A program made the translations under genes and the position numbers. Source: Magnolia sinica (lineage: Eukaryota; Streptophyta; Magnoliopsida; Magnoliales; Magnoliaceae). From it: a DNA stretch of 64,000 nucleotides. Below are positions 55,601-64,000 of the stretch, one piece after another. The notes below the pieces were generated by a model, which was not told the origin of the DNA, searched no databases, and was given only the letters and a program-made list of their open reading frames with translations. Numbering within the stretch: position 1 is the stretch's first letter; every line of letters starts with the position of its first letter. Where the stretch lies: NCBI RefSeq assembly GCF_029962835.1, contig NC_080581.1, positions 23,388,001-23,452,000 of the forward strand, in the 5' to 3' direction.

Positions 55601-57975
55601 GGGCCATATGTATATCAAATGGGCCACACCCAAATATAAGTGGTGATAAGGATTTCCACCATAAAAATTCCCAAGGTTTTAATGGTGGACGTTCAAACCA
55701 ACTGTTTTCTATAATGTGGTCCACCTAATCCTAGATCTGTCTTATTTTGATCTCAAGCCTTAAAATTATCTGCCAAAATGGTTGGACGGTTTGGATGCAA
55801 TACATGCATCATAGTGGGCCCCTCTGTCCAAATAGTAGACGATGTAGAAATACATACATCAATGTGGGGCTTACGGGCTTGCTACCATCAAAAGGAGCAA
55901 CAATATAGCTGTTGTACATGTAGCTTGTTGCACTAAAAAGGCAGAGGTGGGTCCCACGAAGGGCCCACCCTCATGTGTATGTTATATAATATAATATAAT
56001 ATATATATATATAATATAATATAGTATAATATAATATAATATATACATATATATACATACCAGGTGCAACCCCACACGTGGGGGGTGGGTCCCACCGTCT
56101 AGTGCTATGGATGGTGGATAGAACACATACATCATTGGGTCCCACGTGGGGCCCATCATAATGTTTACCTGCCATCCAACTGTTGGTAAGGTCACACGGA
56201 CCTGGATGAAAAGGAAAAACAAATTTCATAATAATCCAAAACTTTTGTGACACCCAAAAGGGTTTCAATGGCAGACGTTCAATCACACTATTTCCTGCCG
56301 TGTGGGCCACCCGAGCTCCACGAATGGTTGATTCTTGGGAGGGGGCCCACTGCCTAGGGGCCTCATCACATGCACGGTGTTGATGGTCTTACACATCACG
56401 GTGGGGCCCACGGTTGGGACCTAGGGTCCCTAGCCTGCTGCAGCATCAGTAGCAGCAAGCGCTACATGTATTTTTATTTTTATTTTTTAAAAGAAGTATT
56501 TTCATGGTTTTTCGTACGTGGGGCCCGCATCAGGTGAATCCACTCCAGCCATTACATTTCATGGCTCAAGATCGACTAAACAAGCCCAATATTTAATATG
56601 TTTTGGCTCAAGGTTGGTCCTAATCGATTTTAATGGTGAAAATCAATATTTTTTATGCTATGGCCCGCCAGAAAATCGAATTGGGTTTACACATCAACTC
56701 AATGTCTAAAATGAGCTGGGGAATGGAATGGACGGCGTGGATTGGGTTCATACATCAAGGTGGGGCCTACACAAGTGGCCCTCCCCAAAGCTTGTTGAAC
56801 CAACCTAATATTTTTATTTCCATTTCACGTCCAGCATCCCTGGATGTCGGACGGTTTGGGCTCAACACATACATTTAAGGTGAGCCCCACCTATGGACGT
56901 GGGCCACTAAAAAAAGGGTTGGATGGCGTGGGTAATACATACATCAAGATGGAGTTCATCCGGGTGGGCCACACGGCCACATCATCACACCAAAAAATAT
57001 AAAAGAGAGAGGGGGAGAGAGAGAGAAATAGACATGTGTGATGGAGGGCTCCACCACTATGAGCCCTCCCTTGCATTCAATCATACATCAAGTGAGTCCC
57101 AATACATGTGGGCCTACCAAATCAAAGATCAACGGTGGAGATTCCTTCTCCATCAAAATGGAAGGTCTAGATGACCTTTATCCATGCAAAGAAAATAAAT
57201 ATCATGATGGGGTCCATGGAGAATGGCCCCATCATGGAATGATCATGAGAATCAAGGTGGGCCATCGGCCACACCTAGGGTCCAAAGTGAGATCCATACC
57301 ATCAATCGGTAGGCCTCACTTAGCCCTTCATTAAAAAAAGAAATTAGGCCTATAGAACACCCACCTTAGATCTCTTCTTCCTTCTTCCGCCAATGCATGC
57401 TAGAGCTCTAAAGGAACAATTTCAATGGTCGAGATGGTCTTTGGAGGGTGAGATTAGATGATAGGAAGGTGGGCCACACTAGCTTCTCCTCTTGGAAGCC
57501 ATAGACATTGGGTGCTTAGGAGGAAAATGAGAGAGAAATGAAAGTGAGAGAGGTTGTAAGGAGTAAGAGGGATGGGTGATGGAGTGATGGGTTACTTTGA
57601 CTTTGGGGTTGCTTGGTGATGTGTACTTGATTTGAGATGGGATGGAGTACTTGACATTTGATGTGATTGATGGATTGATTGAGGTGACATGTTGTAGAGA
57701 TTCTCTTGGTCGTAAACGTGTGGTGTTTTTCTCGAACTGAACGCGGGCCCACATCTCCTAACCAGGGTATCTCCTCGACACGTAATATACGGTGTCGAAA
57801 TTATGGCGACAGCGTAGTCGCAATGGTACAAGTCTCAGATTAAGCCGACTCAGATCTACGAGATACGACTTAAGGTCGCGCGCAAATGTCGATTATAGGT
57901 CGTGGGTTGACGGAATTCGTCGGGAAGGATCGCGGGAGTTGACGGAACAGTACGGACTACGATACGGGCCTTATA
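52697..57975 (-). mobile_element. Giant solo LTR, copy 3 (5279 bp, expanded array)
   Basis: On the + strand it runs from 'tgttatgccccaaacccgaa' to 'gatacgggccttata'; the terminal CA has become TA. Flanks are AGTGG on both sides (52692-52696 and 57976-57980). It is 1.2-1.3 kb longer than copies 1 and 2, mostly because of the GGCCCA array at 54530-55640. The conserved block lies at 53760-54220 and the AT repeat at 55985-56060. Frames inside the array are repeat-encoded. Confidence 0.87.
54530..55640. repeat. Expanded GGGCC array in giant LTR copy 3
   Basis: More than 25 imperfect units close to 'catcacaatgggcctcactc' or 'acatcacaatgggccacgcc' are spaced 30-40 bases apart. At 55424-55495 a unit of about 24 bases ('cctcatatatattaaggtgg') occurs three times without change, so the array has grown recently at that point. 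Confidence 0.8.
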
Positions 57976-58296
57976 AGTGGGCCACCGACGAGTTGAAGAA
58001 GAAGATGAAAATGAAGAAAAAAAAGTGAATTTTCACTTTTAAGAAGTGAAATCCCAAGGTCCTCGACCGGTCGAGCAGCGTACTCGACCCATCAAGGGTT
58101 TGACTGGTCAAGTACGTGCACGACTCGTCGAAGAACCCAATTTTTTTAAAAAAAATATTGTCATTATATAATTAGTATTATACGCATTTAATTAATTATA
58201 AATAAGAAACAAACAAATGCATAAATACTTAATTAATAACACACAAACCAATATCATTCTTCAAATTTGAAAATCTATTCCTATCGAGCAGTTTGG

Positions 58297-59720
58297 TCAA
58301 AATGTCAGCAAGTTGCTTTTCAGTTTGAATATATTCAAGCACAACACTCTTATCTTCAACAAGTTCTCGAATATAATGGTATCTAATATCAATATGTTTT
58401 GTACGGAAATGTTGGGTTGAATTTTTGAAATATTAATTATGCTTGAATTATCGCAATACAATGTCATTGTATCTTGCGCAATGCCATAATCGACTAACAT
58501 TATTTTCATCTAAATGAGTTGAGTGCAGGCGTTACCGGCTGCTATATATTCAACTTCAGAAGTAGAGAGCGATACAGAGTTTTGTTTCTTACTGAGACAT
58601 GAAACTAAATAGTTCCCCACATAGAAACATCTATCACTGATAGATTTTTTATCACCAATATTTCCAGCCCAGTCTGCATCAGTATATCCAGCAATTTGAA
58701 CGGATGTATCATGTGGATACCAAAGTCCTAAATTAGCTTAACTTGAGACATATCTGATTATCCACTTAATAGCAATTAGATGAGATTCTTTAGGATTGGA
58801 TTGATAATGGGCACAAATTCCAACACTAAATGCAATATCATGTCTACTAGCAGTTAAGTATAAGAGACTACCAATCATACTTTGATATAAGCAAGATTTT
58901 ACACTTTTACCTGATTCATCTTTTAAGAGTTTAAGAGTTGTACTCATTGGAGTATCAAACTTCTTTCCATTCTCAAATCTAAACCTTTTTACAAATTTAA
59001 TGCGTATTTGGTTTGTGAGATGAATATATTATCTTCATGCTGCTTAACTTGTAATCAAAGAAAGTAATTAAGTTCACCAACCATACTCATTTCAAACTTA
59101 GATTTCATCAGATCTGCAAACTCAATAAATAAGTTAGAGCATGTAGATCCATAAATTATATCGTCAACATAGATCTGTACTATCAGTATATGATCGTTAT
59201 ATTTTTTTACGAATAAAATTTTATCAATGCTACCCATATTGAAGTTATGACTAAATAAAAATTTAATCAAATTTTCATACCATGCTTTGGGAGCTTGTTT
59301 CAAACCATAAAGTGCCTCCTTAAGACGATGAATATGATTTGGAGATTTGGGGTCCTCAAAACCCTTAGGTTGTTCAATATAGATCTCTCATATAAATCAC
59401 CATTTAAAAATACACTTTTAACATCCATTTGATATATTTTAAATTTTATATAAGAAGCAAGCGAAATAAATAATCTTATGGATTCAAGGCGAGCAACTGG
59501 TGTAAAGGTTTCATCGTAATCAATACCTTCTATTTGCGTGTACCCTTTTACAACCAGTCGAGCCTTATTTCTGATAATATTCCTTAATTCATCAGTTTTA
59601 TTCTTAAAAATCAATTTCATTCTAATTATGTATTTATCAGGAGGTTTAGGAACTAAGTACCAGACATCATTTCTAACAAATTGATTTAGCTCTTCTTGCA
59701 TAGCCAATATCCAACTTTCA
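58297..59720 (-). pseudogene. RT and RNase H of the SIRE-like element
   Basis: Pieces in order on the minus strand: 59707-59300 with '[20 protein letters not shown]' (RT core entry); 59303-59055 with the catalytic 'YVDDIIYGSTC' at about 59139-59171; 58947-58738 with 'YQSMIGSLLYLTASRHDIAF'; 58509-58297 RNase H end with 'ILILDTIIFENLL'. Frameshifts or stops separate them, though each is better kept than in the other Copia elements. The upstream part is interrupted at 59826 by another giant LTR. Confidence 0.85.
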
Positions 59721-59825
59721 TCAATAAGTGCTTCATTTATATTAGCCGGTTCAATTTGAGAAGTAAAATAGATGTAATTACAAATATTTTCTAATTTTTT
59801 TTAGTTTATACACCAGTGCTAGAGT

Positions 59826-60785
59826 TGTGAGGCCCATATCATAGCCCGTACTATTCCATAGGCTTCCGCGGTCCTCCCGGTCGAATTCCGACAACTCGCG
59901 ATCTATAATCGATAGTTGCGCGCGACCCTGTGTCATATCCCATATTCCAGAGTTGGTTCGACCTGAGACTTATACCCTAGCGACAGCGCAGTCACTGCGG
60001 TTCCGATGCCGCGTATTACACATTGAGACGATATTCGAGCCAAGAGATGTGGGCCCGCGTTCAGTTTGAGGAAAACGCCACGTGTTGTAAATTCTAAGAG
60101 AATATCCCATCAATTACATCAAATGTAACACCAATCTGTCAATCAAAGTTAAGTACAAGCAACCCATACCCTAGCCTTACTTCTCTCTTACACAAGTACC
60201 CTAAAGTCAACAAGCACCTTACCTCTCATGTCACTCCACCATTCCTCTCTCCCATCACTTCTCTCCCATTATCGCTCTCTCTCTCTCTCTCATTCACCCA
60301 CCATCAAATGTAACACCAACCGTCCAAGCTCTCCATGAGAAGAGCTTGGTGTGGCCCATCTTCCTACCCCCACATCTTTCATCCTAACCCTCCAAACTTC
60401 ATCATCCTCCATCAAAGTCGAAGCCGAGGAGCTAGGGATTCCATCGGACCAAGAAGATCGAATGGTGGGTGATCTAGGATCTATATTTTGTTATTTTCAT
60501 TTATTTATTTATGTATTTCATTTTGATTTAGGGATGACATGTATTAGGACCCACTTGATGTATGTTTTGTAAGGGAGGGCTTGTAGTGGCGGAGCCCTCC
60601 ATCGCATGCCACTCTCTCTCTCTCCCCTTTTCCCTAGTTTGTTGGCCCACTTGGAACATGTAGGGACAATCCAGACCGTCCAGCAGGTGGGACGGCCTTG
60701 CTGTCCACCCTACTGGACTGTCGGTCCGATTGGGCTGTTGGATGATGGGAAAATGCCAGTACCACCTTGATATTTATGTAGTGTA
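59826..60785 (+). mobile_element. Giant LTR, copy 4, 5' part
   Basis: Starts TGTGAGGCCCATATC and follows copy 1 closely through 'ccgtactattccataggctt', 'tataatcgatagttgcgcgc' and 'gagatgtgggcccgcgttca', then a CT-rich run at 60270-60290. It is cut at 60785, where a fresh LTR start appears. Its remainder and right flank would lie beyond copy 5, outside the window. The flank before it is AGAGT, which can be checked against the far side. Confidence 0.78.
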
Positions 60786-62091
60786 TGTAAGCCCCGTATC
60801 CTAGACTGTACCGTTTCGTAGGCTTTCGTGGTCTTCCCGGTCAAATTTTAGCAACCTTCGACCTTAATCAGACGTTTGTGTATGATCCTAAGCTGAGCCC
60901 TGTCAACTAGAGTCGGCTTGACCTGAGACTTGTACCCTAGCGACCGCACCATCGCCACGGTTCCGATGCCGTGACTCGCGCGCCAAGGCGATACCCAGGC
61001 CGGGAGATGTGGGCCCGTGTTCGGTTTGAGAAAAACGCCGCGCGTTACAAAACCCAAGAAAATCTCTACCGAATGTCACATCCATCAATCCATCAATCTC
61101 ATCAAGGGTCGAGTACATGTCAAGTACACCATCACTTTACACCCATCCCCAAGCAATCCCTAAAGTCAAAAAGTTCTTACACACCCCATAACCTTCTTAC
61201 ACAAATTACCCTAAAAGTCAAAAAGTTCTTACACCCATCACTCACCACATCCATTACTCTATCACCCATCTCTCTCTCTCTTTACAACCCTCTCTGTCTC
61301 ATTTCTCAAACTCACTCTCCCAAGCAAGAAAAGAGATCACACATCAAAGCTCTTCACCCTCCAAGAGAACTTTGTGTGTGGCCCACTTCCAACCCTCTCA
61401 TCTCCCATCTCAACCATCAAAACTCAATCATCTTCCATCAGAATCGAAGCTAAGGAGCAAAGGAAGCCAAGGGAGCAAGAAGAAGACGGTGGGTGATCTT
61501 GGATCTCCATTTCTTTATTCTTTTTTGTGATGTAAGGCCCACTTATGGTGGGACCCACCTTGATGTAGGCTTTGTATCAAAGAGGGGCCCATAGTAGCGA
61601 GGCCCCTCCATCCTCGCCGATGTCTCTCTCTCTCTCATGTATTGTGGACCCCACTATGATGTTTGATCCACGTCGTCCCATCCGTAAGGCCCACCTTGCT
61701 GACCGTCTTTGGGTGGGCCTGGATGTAGGAGAAACACAAATATTAGAATCAGGTGGGCCACGTCCATGTGGGACCCACCATGATGCTTGTGTTGTATGCA
61801 CACTGTCCAGCGTCCAGGGACGCTGGACGTGGGCTAGCAATGAAGTGTGGTTGACAATGGGAGTAGCTAACAGTAAAGTGTGGCGGGGAGTAGCTAACAG
61901 TAAATTATGGTTGACAGTGGGTGTGCTAACAGTGGAGTGTGGGCTTGCAGTGTGGTCCATGGGACCATCCATGCCCTCCATCCGTCTAGATGGGCCACAC
62001 CATGGTGTACGTGTTCTATCCAAACCATCCACTGCCCCTGGACGGTGGGACCCACGTCCGTATGGGGCCCTCCTTGAGATGTTATCCACGC

Positions 62092-62185
62092 CCAGATCTA
62101 TAGCTCTAGTGGTAGGCTAAGTAAAAGGTACCTCGTTTCAAGGCAGAGGTCTTGGCATTGATTGCCTGTGCAGGTGGTTAGCCAG
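62092..62185 (+). ncRNA. tRNA-like (SINE-like) segment inside giant LTR copy 5
   Basis: The sequence 'atagctctagtggtaggcta' resembles a pol III A box, and 'aggtcttggcattgattgcc' resembles a decayed B box at suitable spacing. It is absent from the equivalent region of copies 1-3. It is probably a SINE head rather than a functional tRNA; no acceptor-stem pairing was established. Confidence 0.4.
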
Positions 62186-62984
62186 GAGGTGTGTGCTAAC
62201 GGTGGGGTCCATGGGACCCACTTACGCCGTCCATCCATTGGGGTGGGCCACACCATCACGTATGTGTTGTGTCCACTGTCCAAGGATGGTGGGACCCACC
62301 CCACATGTGGGGCAACACCATGATGTATGTTACTGTCTAGGCCTTGGATGGCCTGGACGTCAGATATAAAATATATATTATATAAATATTATATTATATT
62401 ATATTATATATATATATATATTATATTATATTATATATGCATGTTGTGGTGGGCCCTACGTGGGACCCATCTCTATTTTGTTTCAAAAAATAGGAAAAAG
62501 AAAAAGTAAAGGAGGCAGCCATACTGCTCGTACAAGCAGCCATGTAGCTGCTCTCTTTCTCTCTCAATGTCTAGAGTTCTACAGGTCCCATGTGATGTAT
62601 GTGTACATTCCAAGCTCTTCTAGCGGTGGGATCCACTCCAGGTGTATGTGTTTCATCCATGTGGTGTGGGCCTTAATGATGTATGTGCGTTATCTACACC
62701 ATCCACTGTTTGGACAGTGGGGCACACCATGATGCATGTGTTGTATCCAAAACATACAACCATTTGTGAGATCATTTTGTGGTATGAGGTAAATGGGTGA
62801 GTCAGATCTAAAGTTCAAGTGGACCCCACCATTTAAATAGCGGACAGTGACATCCACTGTTCAAACTTCTAAGGGCCACAATAGTTCCCAATTAAGCTGA
62901 TATTTGTTTCACTTCATCTACCTCTATGTTAACTTATAAATAGGTCGGATCTCAAAAAAATACATAAGGGTGGGCCCGATTTGA

Positions 62985-63265
62985 TATTCATGAGGCCCAT
63001 CGATTCAGCCCATTTGATCGACCCATTCGAATCGGCCCATTTGAATCGACCCATTTAGTTGGCCCATTTAATCGGCCCATTTGACTCAACCCATTTGACT
63101 CGGCCCATTTTACTCAGCCCATTCGATTCGACCCATCGACTCAGCCCATTTGACTCGGCCCATTCGATTCGGCCCATCGACTTGGCCCATTTGACTCGGC
63201 CAATTGATTCGGCCCATTTGAATCGGTCTATTTAAATCAGCCCAATTCGAATTGGCCCATTGATT
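62985..63265 (+). repeat. 16-17-bp tandem array of TTTGA-CTCGGCCCA units in giant LTR copy 5
   Basis: About seventeen units of 'tcggcccatttgac' and variants ('tcagcccatttgac', 'tcgacccatttagt') lie head to tail. It occupies the position of the 30-40-bp GGCCCA arrays in the other copies but has about half their unit length. Confidence 0.85.
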
Positions 63266-64000
63266 GAGATTTCACCATGATGTATGTGATAATATTTTTG
63301 GCGGTCATGCCTTGGGAGCAATGATGGTTTGACGTCCATATTGATGGGCAATGATGGTTTGATGTCCTCATTGTGACCTTCCCTTAGGCCTTGTTAGGCC
63401 CATTCTCTACATGGGTTAACCCAAATAAGTGGGCCCCATTTGCCGTATGTAATTGATCGATTCGGATTTATCGATTCTAATTATAGGTATGTGACACCAT
63501 AGCATCATAATATATGTCCATACGCATCATCTGCATGCTTGTGATGAGATGAGTGATTGATCATAGCACATGCCAATGGGCAGATTGTTATGGACTCCCT
63601 GGTAAGGGAAGTTGCCCGCACGAGCGTGCGGTATGCACATGTTTGTTGTATGACTGGATTGTGTGATTCATGCATCTTACAATGTATGACATGGTTATTA
63701 TACGGCCTAGTGACATCAGGGTCGTAGCCTCCATAGGAGTATCATGGTTGGCAGGATTGGATACCATGGGAAGTTATAGAAATCCTTGGGTGAAAGTCCC
63801 TAAACCCTTTTAGTACCAGGAGGTTGCTCCAACGTATAGACCAAGTGGATGCATGAGCGCCGAGTGCCGAATACCAGGAGGCCACGCGTTTCACTGTGTC
63901 GTGGTTGGTTGGAAGGGGGTGCATCCTTACCCACCCGAGAGGAGGGGGTAAAGCTAAGATGAGGCTGACCAGCTCAAGGAATGGGTCTGCTATCGACGAG

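Larger units (their letters stand above)
45160..64000 (-). mobile_element. SIRE-like Copia element, minus strand, with nested insertions; right end outside the window
   Basis: Read leftward, pol pieces (59707-58297) are followed by an extra ORF (52500-51350), a polypurine tract (minus strand of 50918-50932) and a 3' LTR (50917-45160). This order, with an additional ORF between pol and the 3' LTR, fits SIRE/Maximus-type Copia elements. Giant LTRs have inserted in the 3' LTR, between pol and the extra ORF, and within pol. The element itself inserted into RNase H of the Copia element to its left. Its gag, 5' LTR and other border lie beyond 64000. Confidence 0.78.
60786..64000 (+). mobile_element. 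Giant LTR, copy 5, nested in copy 4; continues beyond the window
   Basis: Starts TGTAAGCCCCGTATCC and repeats the same landmarks: 'gagatgtgggcccgtgttcg', CT run (61269-61283), AT repeat (62365-62440), a GGCCCA array (62985-63265) and the conserved block from 63708. The window ends inside the conserved block. Whether it is a solo LTR or belongs to a full element cannot be decided here. Preceding bases are GTGTA. Confidence 0.8.

Noticed and set aside
54733..55646. Open frames within the GGGCC array of giant LTR copy 3
   Set aside because: The translations only follow the tandem unit in several frames at once and match no protein. They are repeat shadows, not genes.
62985..63265. Regular short repeats resembling a CRISPR array
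   Set aside because: Units are contiguous with no unique spacers, the setting is a plant retroelement, and no cas-like gene exists nearby. It is a tandem repeat.

Overview
The window reads as nuclear DNA of a seed plant. It has one spliced host gene with GT..AG introns, plant Copia and Ty3/Gypsy LTR retrotransposon remnants, a tRNA-derived SINE, and very many copies of a fold-back repeat whose arms read like GGGCCCACCATGATGTATG...CACACCGTCCATC. From memory, this repeat vocabulary is common in magnoliid-type genomes; that placement is a weak inference. There are no operons, CRISPR arrays or bacterial-type gene spacing. Most long open frames are repeat DNA.

Region 1 (1-13.5 kb) is repeat-rich and intergenic. 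It holds five diverged fold-back repeats in a row (1-2885), a Copia LTR with primer-binding site and broken gag (2914-4418), a gag-only SIRE-like retroelement remnant with two LTRs (4419-9482), more fold-back elements, and a 586-bp Harbinger-type MITE with a TAA target duplication (10774-11359).

Region 2 (13.5-26.7 kb) is the only confident host gene: a three-exon Nodulin-like/NFD4-type major facilitator protein of 571 residues on the + strand. Intron 1 is about 10.5 kb, swollen by a LINE fragment, a Copia-type solo LTR (17664-18547, TSD GAATA), a Ty3/Gypsy integrase tail with LTR, a multi-copy tandem repeat carrying an RT/RNase H scrap, and fold-back repeats. A 172-bp tandem duplication crosses the stop codon into the 3' UTR.

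Region 3 (26.7-36.8 kb) has a SINE with a 17-bp target duplication, more fold-back repeats, a 107-bp MITE, and a complete but decayed minus-strand Copia element (29567-34985). The Copia element landed inside a tandem-repeat array that is itself inside a larger fold-back unit.

Region 4 (36.8-64 kb) is a nest of retroelements. A second copy of the same Copia family (+ strand, from 36801) is cut in its RNase H by a minus-strand SIRE-like Copia element (45160 to beyond the window). Both are broken by very large TG...CA elements without coding capacity: 37133-41219, 46653-50636 and 52697-57975, each with a perfect 5-bp target duplication, and a nested pair starting at 59826 and 60786. They have no terminal repeats of their own and their ends resemble Tekay/Del-type chromovirus LTRs, so they are best read as giant (4.0-5.3 kb) solo LTRs. 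All share a layout: conserved 5' end, AT microsatellite, variable array of GGCCCA units, conserved 450-bp block, conserved 3' end. This cluster is the most unusual feature of the window.
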